A stretch of 64,000 nucleotides of DNA, from the NCBI RefSeq assembly GCF_003182355.1, contig NZ_QGTW01000020.1, forward strand, positions 1-64,000, read 5' to 3'. The DNA comes from Cytobacillus oceanisediminis (GTDB lineage: Bacteria > Bacillota > Bacilli > Bacillales > Cytobacillaceae). Position 1 is the stretch's first letter, and each line of letters starts with the position of its first letter. The notes under the pieces were generated by a model. The model saw nothing but the letters and a program-made list of their open reading frames with translations. It ran no database searches and had not been told where the DNA came from. The position numbers were made by a program, and so were the translations under genes. This document shows, one piece after another, positions 48,855 through 56,644 of this stretch.

Positions 48855-50285
48855 ATGGCTATGAAAATCGGTACGGAAGATTTTAAAGAGCGTGTAAATG
48901 CCGGCATAAATAACAGCTTTATGAGAGGGGCTGTTTCAGGAGCGCAGGAAAGGCTTCAGACGAGAAGGCTTGATGCTGCTGCCGAGCTAGGGAATTGGGA
49001 AGAATGGCGGTCTCTTGCTGAGGAAATACGCAAGCATGTCCTTGAAAATCTTGATTATTACTTATATCAATTAAGTGAAAATGTGGTGGAAAGGGGCGGA
49101 CACGTTTATTTTGCTGAAACTGCGGAAGAAGCATCAAGTTATATAAGTAAAGTTATTGAAAAGAAAAAGGCCAAAAAAGTAGTTAAGTCAAAATCAATGG
49201 TTACGGAAGAAATCCATTTGAATGCCTGTTTGGAAAAGGCAGGGTGTGAAGTTATTGAAACGGATCTGGGAGAATACATCCTGCAGGTGGACGACCATGA
49301 TCCCCCATCCCATATCGTAGCACCGGCCCTTCATAAAAATAAAGAACAGATTCGTGACGTGTTTGCGGAAAAGCTGAATTATCAGAATACTGAGAAGCCG
49401 GAAGAGCTGGCCTGGCATGCAAGAGAAATGCTTCGCCAGGAGTATTTAACCGCAGACGTTGGCATAACAGGCTGCAATTTTGCCGTTGCGGAAACAGGTT
49501 CCATAACACTGGTAACAAATGAAGGCAATGCAGATCTGGTTACGGCTTTGCCAAAGACCCAAATCACTGTAATGGGTATGGAAAGGCTTGTTCCTACCTA
49601 TGAAGAAATGGAGATACTAGTCAGCATGCTGACAAGAAGCGCAGTCGGCCAAAAACTTACCAGCTATATTACAGTGCTGACAGGACCCAAAGAAAGGCTC
49701 GACGTTGATGGTCCGGAAGACTTCCATTTGGTCATTGTTGATAATGGGCGATCAGGTATTTTGGGAGGAGAGTTCCAATCCATCCTGCAATGCATTCGCT
49801 GTGCTGCTTGTGTCAATGTATGTCCGGTATACAGGCATGTAGGCGGGCATTCATACGGTTCCATTTACTCCGGCCCAATCGGAGCTGTCCTTTCGCCATT
49901 GCTGGGTGGATATGATGATTATAAGGAACTGCCGTATGCTTCAACTTTATGCGGAGCCTGTACGGAAGCATGTCCTGTTAAAATACCGCTTCATGAACTC
50001 CTTCATAAGCACCGTCAGGTTATTGTGGAAAAAGAGGGAAGGGCTCCAATAACTGAAAAAATGGCTATGAAGGCTTTTGGACTTGGAGCAGCTTCGCCAT
50101 CCCTTTATAAGCTGGGATCCAAACTGGCTCCCACAGCGATGAATCCGTTTACAGCAGGCGATAAAATAACAAAGGGTCCGGGACCTTTAAAAGCCTGGAC
50201 GGAGATCCGTGATTTTCCTGCGCCAAATAAAGAAAGATTCCGGGATTGGTTCGTAAACCGGCCAAAAGGGGGAGGACAGCAATGA
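48855..50285 (+). CDS. lutB: Lactate utilization protein B
   Basis: The 476-aa protein has an N-terminal LUD domain (about residues 60-295) and two ferredoxin clusters CIRCAACVNVCPVYRHVGGH and CGACTEACPVKIP, followed by a C-terminal tail. It is the central subunit of the lactate oxidation complex. Its TGA overlaps the ATG of lutC by 4 nt. GGGGG and GGAG sites precede ATG 48855. Confidence 0.93.
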   Translation: MAMKIGTEDFKERVNAGINNSFMRGAVSGAQERLQTRRLDAAAELGNWEEWRSLAEEIRKHVLENLDYYLYQLSENVVERGGHVYFAETAEEASSYISKVIEKKKAKKVVKSKSMVTEEIHLNACLEKAGCEVIETDLGEYILQVDDHDPPSHIVAPALHKNKEQIRDVFAEKLNYQNTEKPEELAWHAREMLRQEYLTADVGITGCNFAVAETGSITLVTNEGNADLVTALPKTQITVMGMERLVPTYEEMEILVSMLTRSAVGQKLTSYITVLTGPKERLDVDGPEDFHLVIVDNGRSGILGGEFQSILQCIRCAACVNVCPVYRHVGGHSYGSIYSGPIGAVLSPLLGGYDDYKELPYASTLCGACTEACPVKIPLHELLHKHRQVIVEKEGRAPITEKMAMKAFGLGAASPSLYKLGSKLAPTAMNPFTAGDKITKGPGPLKAWTEIRDFPAPNKERFRDWFVNRPKGGGQQ

Positions 50286-51001
50286 GTGGAACAGTTCAGA
50301 ATAGAGACGCTTTTCTCAGTAAAGTTGCAAGCCGCTTAGGAAGAGAAAAAAGAACCTCGGGAGTCGATCGGCCGAAGTGGAGCTATAGACCACAGGATGC
50401 AGTTTTAAAAGAGGCGGATGCAGATGAATTGCTCGAGGCCTTAAAAAACCAGTGTACGATAATACACACGGATTTACTTGTAACGGATGCCGACAATTTG
50501 CCGGATATCTTAAAAAAAATTGTTGCCGAATACGGTGGAGGTCCAGTTGTGACCTGGAAGGACGAGCGCTTTGGACAATTCGGGCTTTCACCGCTTTTCA
50601 AAGAAATCTGGCCGAAAGAAAATGTGGAAGTACACGAATGGGATTATTCCTTGGAAAAAAGAAATATAGGATATGCCGAGCATGCAAATATCGGAATCAC
50701 GATCAGCGATATTACACTGGCTGAATCTGGCACAGCTGTCCTGTTCAGCGGCAAGAATCGGGGCCGCACTGTCAGCTTTCTGCCTGCTGCATCAGTAATT
50801 CTTATCCCTAAAAGCTCACTGGTTCCCCGCATGACTCAAGCGGCAAGGCTAATCCGCGAAAGAGTAGAGTTAGGAGAACAGGTAGCATCTTGCATCAACT
50901 TTATAACAGGGCCAAGCAATTCCGCCGATATTGAAATGAACCTCGTCGTCGGTGTCCATGGGCCAGTCAAAGCAGCATATATTGTTATTGAAGATTTGTA
51001 A
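50282..51001 (+). CDS. lutC: Lactate utilization protein C
   Basis: The 239-aa protein is a LUD-domain (DUF162) protein: GITISDITLAESGTAVLFSG, VILIPKSSLVPRMTQA, NFITGPSNSADIE. GGGGGAGG lies 5 nt before ATG 50282; the frame runs upstream to 50246 inside lutB. No lutR regulator or lactate permease gene is nearby. Confidence 0.92.
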   Translation: MSGTVQNRDAFLSKVASRLGREKRTSGVDRPKWSYRPQDAVLKEADADELLEALKNQCTIIHTDLLVTDADNLPDILKKIVAEYGGGPVVTWKDERFGQFGLSPLFKEIWPKENVEVHEWDYSLEKRNIGYAEHANIGITISDITLAESGTAVLFSGKNRGRTVSFLPAASVILIPKSSLVPRMTQAARLIRERVELGEQVASCINFITGPSNSADIEMNLVVGVHGPVKAAYIVIEDL

Positions 51002-51164
51002 AAGGTGAAAGGGTGTGCAGAGAAAGGGTCGGCACCCCCTTTTAAAATGCGGTTTTGGTGATCCTGCTGTAATTAGTTTTGAATCTTTTCTAAGAAGTTA
51101 TTTCTTATCTGCCATTCGGCAAAATTTCGGTGGTTTAACTTAGAGGATAAACAGAAAAACAAAA

Positions 51165-51262
51165 GCACTTGGCTCCTCCTTCGCCAAGTGCGATGATAGC
51201 CACACATGCTATCCCCACTGCTTCCAGGGTAGCATGCAAGTTTTATAATAGTAGTAAAAGCT
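51165..51262 (-). ncRNA. Structured small RNA candidate with its own promoter and terminator
   Basis: On the minus strand a promoter-like TTTACA ... TATAAA pair is followed by CATGCTACCC / GGGATAGCATG, GATAGC / GCTATC alternatives, and a strong terminator: GCACTTGGC, loop, GCCAAGTGC, TTTTGTTTTT. No ORF of any size fits it. The plan resembles RatA-like antitoxin RNAs of Bacillus type I systems, but no toxin ORF is visible on the other strand. Confidence 0.5.
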
Positions 51263-51306
51263 TGTAAAGAATTATTTAACTTTCGTAAAAAAGAGAGGAC
51301 AATATG

Positions 51307-51340
51307 AAAACGCCAGCCTTTGTTTAAGATTGGCGCTTTT
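51307..51340 (-). terminator. Terminator just outside the left attachment site
   Basis: CGCCA...TGGCG hairpin with TTTTC on the minus strand. Its place directly 3' of the tRNA fragment suggests it was the original terminator of tRNA-Arg before integration. Confidence 0.55.
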
Positions 51341-51345
51341 TCAGG

Positions 51346-51365
51346 TGACGTCCCAGGCGAGATTC
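51346..51365. other. attL: direct repeat with tRNA-Arg 3' end
   Basis: TGACGTCCCAGGCGAGATTC is identical to 58259-58278 at the 3' end of tRNA-Arg(CCT). Similarity continues, with changes, through CCTACAGCTTAGAAGGCGGTC to about 51397. It is a tRNA 3' fragment left by site-specific integration. Confidence 0.8.
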
Positions 51366-51492
51366 ACCTCAAGGCCTACAGCTTAGAAGGCGGTCTTACT
51401 TAAAAGTAGCAACTTTGATGAACTTGGATAAACCCTTGTTAAATTAACGTTCTTTTACCATGAATCCGATTTCGGGACATCCGGGAAGATTT

Positions 51493-51520
51493 AAAGACCT
51501 CTGAATAGGGTCTTTTTTCT
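51493..51520 (+). terminator. Terminator-like hairpin at the left end of the element
   Basis: AAAGACC / GGGTCTTT stem followed by TTTTCTTTT. Confidence 0.55.
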
Positions 51521-51544
51521 TTTGCTTCAAAGGGTGGATTGTAA

Positions 51545-51712
51545 GTGACACAGGATGCGGAAGCAGTGGATTTCTGGAAGACATCTGTACAGAAAAACAT
51601 TGAAGAAATGAAAGGTGATATTCGCCTGCTGCAGGATAAAACACTCTTGCAAGACCAAATTATCCAAAACATCCAAGGTGATTTGAAAAAAATTAAAGAG
51701 GATACTAAATGA
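51545..51712 (+). CDS. Small coiled-coil phage-type protein
   Basis: A 55-aa helical protein (MTQDAEAVDFWKTSVQKNIE..., ...DQIIQNIQGDLKKIKEDTK) starting at GTG 51545 with AAAGGGTGG 8 nt upstream. It resembles the cytoplasmic half of XhlA-type lysis proteins, without the membrane helix. Its stop overlaps the ATG of the next small ORF (ATGA). Confidence 0.55.
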   Translation: MTQDAEAVDFWKTSVQKNIEEMKGDIRLLQDKTLLQDQIIQNIQGDLKKIKEDTK

Positions 51713-51813
51713 CTAAAAAGAACCGTGGTATAACGATATTTTTACAGTGTTTAAAGGATAGAAAATATAATGCAGAAGAGTTATTCAAGCAAAAGGCTGT
51801 ATTGGAGAGATAG
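51709..51813 (+). CDS. Short ORF coupled to the coiled-coil gene
   Basis: Encodes 34 aa (MTKKNRGITIFLQCLKDRKY...). ATGA overlap with the preceding stop argues for translation, but it matches no family I know and could be a truncated remnant. Confidence 0.35.
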   Translation: MTKKNRGITIFLQCLKDRKYNAEELFKQKAVLER

Positions 51814-51950
51814 TTGCCGTTACATGATCCGGGAGTTTTTCATTTACTATTTTATACAGTGCTCAATGTGGGGGATGCTATAAATTTAGCCACTTAAAAT
51901 CCGATTAACGGGACAAGCACTTAAGATATCTTTTAAGGAGGGGAGTTATC

Positions 51951-52226
51951 TTGAAGGAGCCGGAAAATGAAAATGTGTACGAAAAAGAAATTACAGAAAT
52001 AAAGGGGGATCTTAAAAATATTGAGAACCGGGTTAACAACCTTGAAAAAATGACAACTCGGCATGATCAACAAATTATTTCAATAAATGAAAAGCTTAAC
52101 AAGATAGACGACAATACGACTTGGATTAAAAGGACTATTACAGCAGCCATTATTACATCCATCATTACTGGTATTCTCGGTGGGGCGATCACTATTTTTT
52201 ATAACGTATTAAAGGGAGGAAGTTAA
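51951..52226 (+). CDS. xhlA: XhlA-like phage hemolysin/holin accessory protein
   Basis: The 91-aa product has a coiled-coil half (EITEIKGDLKNIENRVNNLE, DQQIISINEKLNKID), the DNTTWIKR motif and one C-terminal membrane helix (TAAIITSIITGILGGAITIF). XhlA works with a holin in host lysis by phage PBSX and relatives. TTG 51951 has GGAGGGGAG 5 nt upstream; no ATG occurs near the start. A small membrane protein gene follows. Confidence 0.8.
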   Translation: MKEPENENVYEKEITEIKGDLKNIENRVNNLEKMTTRHDQQIISINEKLNKIDDNTTWIKRTITAAIITSIITGILGGAITIFYNVLKGGS

Positions 52227-52227
52227 A

Positions 52228-52389
52228 ATGTACGAACAGCCAAAATCATGGAAAAATTGGGCCATCCTTTTAATCGGGTGGCTTTCTTTATTTACTTTAG
52301 GATTAGGGGTGTATTTAATGTGGCCATCACCCCTTTGCAGGAGCAATGGCTTTTGCTACTTCAAGAGTGGCAGCAATACCTTAAGCTAG
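52228..52389 (+). CDS. Small membrane protein downstream of xhlA (truncated?)
   Basis: A 53-aa product (MYEQPKSWKNWAILLIGWLS, one membrane helix to about residue 33, then LCRSNGFCYFKSGSNTLS). The position is that of a holin gene, but the tail past the helix looks like out-of-frame sequence, so the gene may be cut by a deletion. GGGAGGAAG precedes ATG 52228. Confidence 0.5.
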   Translation: MYEQPKSWKNWAILLIGWLSLFTLGLGVYLMWPSPLCRSNGFCYFKSGSNTLS

Positions 52390-52599
52390 TTTCTCTGTAA
52401 GGTGATTCATCCTCATCGTCTTGAATACTTAAATTTAAATATACTTCGAAATATCCTTCGTGCTGCATGAAAGGTATGTAACAACATCAATAAACTGATT
52501 AATCATAACACCTGTTTTTACAATCAATTGCTTAAGTACCAAACCTTTCATCATCGGTTAAAACCTCTAATTTCATTAGTTGAAGGTCTTCCATACGAC
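52390..52599. other. Element-internal stretch without a recognised gene
   Basis: No ORF with start signals. It probably contains the junction of the deletion that joined lysis-type genes to recombination-type genes. Confidence 0.4.
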
Positions 52600-53254
52600 T
52601 AGCTGAGGTGCTTGCCCAAAATTGGGGAAACCTTGCCTTTGGAGTTAAGGAACTTGAACAGCGTGAAGGAGAATCAGTTGCTATGGCATACGCGTGGGAC
52701 TTAGAAACAAATGTACGGCAAGAAAAAGTTTTCACGGTTAAGCATTCTCGTAAAGCTAAAGGCTCGATAACAAAGCTTGATGATCCTCGTGATATTTATG
52801 AGTTGGTAGCTAACAACGGAGCAAGAAGACTTAGATCTTATATTCTAGGCATTATTCCAGGTGATATTGTCGAGCAGCAGTAGAAGAATGCAATAAAACC
52901 CTCGCAGGTAATAATAAGGGACCTCTTAAAGATCGGATTGCAAACTCCCTGAATGCCTTTAAGAATCAATACAAAGTCACACAAGCAATATAATGCGGAC
53001 GCCTTTACAGAAGTAGATTATATCGATTTGATTAAGATTTATAACTCACTAAAAGATGGAATGAGTAAACCGGAGGATTGGTTTGATAAGGAAAAAAAGA
53101 AGACAGCCAAGAGCAACCTTTCAGGACTTTTAAAGAAGAGAAAAAAGCTGATAAAAAAGAACTTAAAAAGTCGGATAAAAAGGGTGATATAGATGACAAG
53201 CCAGCTGCAGAAGAAAAAAATAAAGCTGACGAGCTCGAACTATCATTCGAATGA
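52600..53254 (+). pseudogene. Frameshifted phage protein of a recombination cassette
   Basis: Successive frames read RLAEVLAQNWGNLAFGVKEL, then DPRDIYELVANNGARRLRSY and LGIIPGDIVE; after a shift near 52875 AVEECNKTLAGNNKGPLKDR and QYKVTQAI; then ADAFTEVDYIDLIKIYNSLK and DWFD; then an acidic Lys/Glu tail DDKPAAEEKNKADELELSFE before TGA 53252-53254. Together these look like one phage protein commonly found next to RecT/nuclease genes, broken by at least three frameshifts. Confidence 0.65.
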
Positions 53255-53450
53255 AGCTGACATTGAATATTTCTCTGTATCACAATTTAAAAGCTTTGTT
53301 GAATGTGAAGCAAAGACAATGGCGAAATTAAACGGGGTCTATACTGAGTCACCTTCAACTGCCCTATTTGTTGGCTCATATATACATGCTGCGTTTGAAT
53401 CAGAGGAAGCGTTCCAAAGTTTTACTGAACAAAATAAGAATATCATCTAA
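53193..53450 (+). pseudogene. N-terminal fragment of a PD-(D/E)XK phage nuclease
   Basis: The 85-aa frame KLTSSNYHSNEADIEYFSVS, QFKSFVECEAKTMAKLNG and TALFVGSYIHAAFE matches the start of phage PDDEXK exonucleases of roughly 300 aa. The catalytic D, E and K come later in such proteins and are missing here. It overlaps the tail of the frameshifted gene before it. Confidence 0.65.
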
Positions 53451-53456
53451 AAGCCC

Positions 53457-53690
53457 GTGAGGATGCCCAAAATAACTGGTTTTGAAAGGAGAAATAGAAA
53501 TGAGTATCACATTAATGTTAAGCTGGCTACTCGGTGTCCAAAATGTCGGGCTAAGGGTACTGTGATAGGCCATCGAAATGACCTCTTATTACTAGAATGC
53601 AGGGATTGCAACAAACGCTGGAATACTTACTCAAAGACTTGCAAGATTTGTGGAAAGCCAAATTATTTCTACGTTGAGGGCAATGCGTGA
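53457..53690 (+). pseudogene. Zinc-ribbon protein, frame-disrupted at its start
   Basis: The frame from 53457 encodes two zinc-ribbon pairs: CPKC ... CRDC and CKIC. However AAAGGAG is placed for an ATG (53501) in another frame, MSITLM, which ends early. A single indel between that ATG and the CPKC part would restore a 60-aa zinc-ribbon protein. Confidence 0.5.
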
Positions 53691-53774
53691 AATGCTATTC
53701 AGAAAAACACAATGCAGTATGAATCTGAAAGTAGCGAACTTGAGCTAGTTGCTAACTGATTAAGTCCCTTAAAA

Positions 53775-53891
53775 TTAACTTTTCCTTGCTACTTTATTAA
53801 TCAAACTAAAGGCAATGAAAATAATTAATGGAAGAGAAAGTGTAAGAACAAAAATAATATTGATTATATTTTGGAATATCCAGTTAATCAT
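53775..53891 (-). CDS. Small hydrophobic peptide
   Basis: A 38-aa peptide (MINWIFQNIINIIFVLTLSL..., ending INKVARKS) with one membrane helix and a basic tail. AAAGAGGTA lies 7 nt before the ATG, and the gene begins 14 nt after the stop of the gene at 53906. Holin-like or toxin-like by size only. Confidence 0.5.
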   Translation of the reverse strand: MINWIFQNIINIIFVLTLSLPLIIFIAFSLINKVARKS

Positions 53892-53905
53892 AATAAAATA
53901 CCTCT

Positions 53906-54100
53906 TTAATCGAATAAGGGCCCACAGAGCATAATGTCTAAAGGTGATAAGCCAGAGCCCTTACTCTTGGAGTTAGCATGTCCAAAATGTTTTAAAATTA
54001 ATCTCGAGCAATGCGTGTAGTCTTGAAGTCGTTCAATAGTGGAGGGTAAGCCTTGCTCGGTAACAATAAAGTGCCCAGCTAAAAAATGTATTATGCACAT
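53906..54100 (-). CDS. Small hypothetical protein of the element
   Basis: A 64-aa product (MCIIHFLAGHFIVTEQGLPS, TIERLQDYTHCSRLILKHFG, ...GLSPLDIMLCGPLFD). It has a short helical, HTH-like look but no family I can name. GCAGGA precedes ATG 54100 and a terminator lies just upstream, so it has its own promoter or depends on read-through. Confidence 0.5.
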   Translation of the reverse strand: MCIIHFLAGHFIVTEQGLPSTIERLQDYTHCSRLILKHFGHANSKSKGSGLSPLDIMLCGPLFD

Positions 54101-54111
54101 TCCTGCATCTT

Positions 54112-54138
54112 AACAATAAAAAAACCGCAAATTTGCGG
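54112..54138 (-). terminator. Terminator between small minus-strand genes
   Basis: CCGCAAATTTGCGG palindrome (54125-54138) followed by TTTTTTTATT on the minus strand. Confidence 0.75.
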
Positions 54139-54236
54139 TAATTGTGAGCGGTTCATGCATTTTAGTATATGCTCTTATATTAAAAGGGTGTAAGTAAGGG
54201 CTAAAGGTGACTCTCAACCATGGAAAAGTTAAAAAA

Positions 54237-54398
54237 CTAATTTTGTAGAAGAGTAAGTTCAGATTGATGAACTAATTTTGTATCAAAAGCCTTTTGGATT
54301 TCACAAAAACCATTTTCATATACCCAAATAATAGTGTACATGTCAGATTTATAAACAACCTTTGCTCCAATATTAATGATTATACCTCCTGGGAACAT
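54237..54398 (-). CDS. Small hypothetical protein with an odd start region
   Basis: A frame of 53 codons encodes ...INIGAKVVYKSDMYTIIWVY, ENGFCEIQKAFDTKLVHQSE, LTLLQN, a compact SH3/KOW-like beta pattern. The only in-frame ATG (54398) lies before a clear GGAGG, and no ATG, GTG or TTG follows that site in frame; the codon at normal spacing is ATT (in ATC ATT AAT). Either ATT is used or the start is lost. Confidence 0.45.
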   Translation of the reverse strand: MFPGGIIINIGAKVVYKSDMYTIIWVYENGFCEIQKAFDTKLVHQSELTLLQN

Positions 54399-54661
54399 GG
54401 TTGAGAGCTAATTTTAAATTAGCACATGTTGGAAGTGTATTAAAGTGAAAATTATCTTGTAATAATGAAGTTATCAAAAAAATTTGGGAGAGGCTTTACT
54501 ACACTTTGTGGTAAAGAAAAGTGAACAATTTTATCTTCCTTTTCGATACAAAATGGCAACTAGGTGGAATTAAAGAAGAGTTTTCTTATTATTAAGTGTT
54601 GGAAAGGGCCATATCGTGTTGCCTGTGAATGATGGAGAGGTGGCCCTGTTAAATACTATCC
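54399..54661. other. Stretch without a recognised gene
   Basis: Holds a GGGCCA...TGGCCC pair (about 54610-54650) that may end the Sda-like transcript, but no ORF with start signals. Confidence 0.35.
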
Positions 54662-54817
54662 CTAGTTTCTGGGCTGTTCATTCGGGAGAAGATGCTTAAT
54701 ATTTCTACGTTCAATTTCAAAATACAATAATTGTATAAATTCGAGGTTTATATTTAGACTGACTGCATTAAGATACGAAGAAATTAATAACTCATCTGAC
54801 ATTGTTTGAAGTGTCAA
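54662..54817 (-). CDS. sda: Sda-like sporulation histidine kinase inhibitor
   Basis: The 51-aa product contains MSDELLISSYLNAVSLNINL followed by EFIQLLYFEIERRNIKHLL. Sda of B. subtilis has the same plan (LSDELLIESY..., ...NRDFIELIENEIKRRSL), two helices in a hairpin that bind KinA and block sporulation when replication is disturbed. TTG 54817 has GGAGG 7 nt upstream; the ATG six codons later is an alternative. It sits alone inside the decayed element, which hints that the element could delay host sporulation. The match is from memory but clear. Confidence 0.78.
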   Translation of the reverse strand: MTLQTMSDELLISSYLNAVSLNINLEFIQLLYFEIERRNIKHLLPNEQPRN

Positions 54818-55037
54818 TTTTCGGCCTCCTTATATCTCGGGATATGATAAAAAACACACAAGTTGTATTATCTAAATTAATACAAAAAAGTGAAACCGTT
54901 TCGACAAAACTGTAACGAAAATGACACAATTAATTTTGGAGTTTTAAAATAACAGTTTACTTGTGCTTACAACCAACAGAGAGTATAAAAAGAAAAGTTA
55001 ATTAGTGGGGTATAGAAAAAATGAAAAGGGATAAGCT
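54818..55037. other. Upstream region of the Sda-like gene
   Basis: AT-rich. GATAATAC near 54862-54870 on the minus strand may be a -10 box. Nothing else supported. Confidence 0.3.
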
Positions 55038-55652
55038 TTATAAGCTTATCCCAGTCACTTCCTTATCTATTAATGAGGGTAATTCTATAATGGGTTTTAA
55101 ATTAGGACTTTCTTTATAAGGTAGCATATCAATATTTCCTATTTTAGTAGCAACATCATACTCTCCAATAATAGTGTCTAATAATATAAAGGCTGCGTTT
55201 TCCCATTCTTCAAAATCAGAGTCATAACCTCTGAGATATAGAACAATATCTAAAGTGTCACCATTTTTTCTGTAAGTGAAATAGACATCATCAGGACCTA
55301 ATTTTATATCCTCAAATTCAATTGTGGATATATCGTCAATATCACCTTTTTGTCTAAAGGCAATTATTTTAAAGCTGTCAAGTTGGGGTGCTTTTTCAAC
55401 AAGGTCAATGACATCTGGAAAGGCAGACAGGATACCATCAGCGCTTATTATAAACTCTCTATTTCCATCGATAAGATCAGCACTAAATTCAAATGCTAAA
55501 TCTTCATTTATCTTAGATAACTGTTTATCTAGTTTGTTGAACAAAGAATTTAATTTTTCTTCTTTTAACTGATAATAGTCTTGTGAATTCTTTTCAAACC
55601 AAATCCAGAAGTCAGCAACAGTATAGTTTTTTCCAAAGAATTTTTTGAACAT
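55038..55652 (-). CDS. Hypothetical cytoplasmic protein
   Basis: A 204-aa acidic protein (MFKKFFGKNYTVADFWIWFE, ...FIISADGILSAFPDVIDLVE, YLRGYDSDFEEWENAAFILL). It looks like a full alpha/beta domain; relatives occur as orphan or immunity-type genes in Bacillus mobile regions, but I cannot assign a family. ATG 55652 has AAAGGATGG about 5-8 nt upstream; an ATG at 55661 lies inside that site. It seems intact while its neighbours are decayed. Confidence 0.65.
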   Translation of the reverse strand: MFKKFFGKNYTVADFWIWFEKNSQDYYQLKEEKLNSLFNKLDKQLSKINEDLAFEFSADLIDGNREFIISADGILSAFPDVIDLVEKAPQLDSFKIIAFRQKGDIDDISTIEFEDIKLGPDDVYFTYRKNGDTLDIVLYLRGYDSDFEEWENAAFILLDTIIGEYDVATKIGNIDMLPYKESPNLKPIIELPSLIDKEVTGISL

Positions 55653-55838
55653 GGCGCCCATCCTTTATAAGTAATTTAGATAATTATACTTAATGGGAAG
55701 TTAGATTGAAATAAAAATTTGGAAACGCAAGATAGGAGGTGTTGATTTACGTCCTTTGTAACAGGAAAAGGTAAGAACTTCCCGAATTATATTAATAAAG
55801 AAATTAACCAAGAACTATTAATATAAGGGGGAAGGGGT

Positions 55839-56018
55839 ATGACCGAGAAAAAAATAAGCTATTTATTGTTTTGTTCTAAATGTGGTGTGCCCCGGCCAAT
55901 CCCACAATACATCATGGAAACTTACTTTATCAAAGGGGTTGACGGGGTATATTGCAATAACTGTGGAAATAAGTCAATCATTCCGGGATACCTTAAAAAA
56001 CTAAAAAATGATTTGTAA
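55839..56018 (+). CDS. Small zinc-ribbon protein
   Basis: A 59-aa product with CSKCG and CNNCG pairs, spaced about 27 residues, typical of a single zinc ribbon (MTEKKISYLLFCSKCGVPRP...). GGGGGAAGGGG precedes ATG 55839. Such peptides are common in Bacillus phages near regulator genes. Partner unknown. Confidence 0.65.
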   Translation: MTEKKISYLLFCSKCGVPRPIPQYIMETYFIKGVDGVYCNNCGNKSIIPGYLKKLKNDL

Positions 56019-56137
56019 GGACAAAAAAGGCCAGGACTCCTCCTGACCTACCTATTTAAAGTATATCATGGGAAGAGTACTGGATGAAAGAAGCTGCCAG
56101 CAAACGAATAGAATCCTTTCTTAAAGATTATCATTAG

Positions 56138-56551
56138 ATGATGAACTCTATAAAAATACTAAGGGATTCAATAAAAGATGCAGGGGAAGGACTCACAGCT
56201 CAATATGGAGATGCAGCTGGGATGCCGAAAGCTAAGGGTACAACAAATGATCCAGTTTACTGGGAGAATGTACGCAGGGAGAGAAGATATTCAGTTATTC
56301 ATAAGTACGAGGCAAAGATTTCTGTTATTCAGGATCGGATGCATCTTATTACGGATGATAGAGAAATTGAGGTTCTTCATTGGCTGCTTGAGGGGAAAAG
56401 TTATCGCTGGAATGCTATACATATGGGATTGTCCCATACCCATATCGGGCGTATTAAGGATTCTATTGTTAAGAAAATGAGTGAATACGTTCCGAATGTT
56501 ACGAATGGTACAAATGAAACGAAATTGCTAAAACATAAATCTGCTTGCTAA
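56138..56551 (+). CDS. ArpU/sigma-70-like phage late regulator
   Basis: The 137-aa product has a coiled middle and a C-terminal region with a helix-turn-helix-like segment (EIEVLHWLLEGKSYRWNAIH, MGLSHTHIGRIKDSIVKKM), as in ArpU-type or DUF1492-type proteins that switch on phage late genes. There is no good ribosome binding site; it starts at TAGATGATG, coupled to the end of a 17-codon upstream frame. It lies at the position expected just before the lost late-gene module. Confidence 0.6.
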   Translation: MMNSIKILRDSIKDAGEGLTAQYGDAAGMPKAKGTTNDPVYWENVRRERRYSVIHKYEAKISVIQDRMHLITDDREIEVLHWLLEGKSYRWNAIHMGLSHTHIGRIKDSIVKKMSEYVPNVTNGTNETKLLKHKSAC

Positions 56552-56644
56552 ACTTGAAGGCAGGACGGGAGGCGGTAACAAGCTACTTCCTCTATTTTTG
56601 TTCGATGATCATATTAAAGTGAATTATTTGCAGGAAATTAGCCA

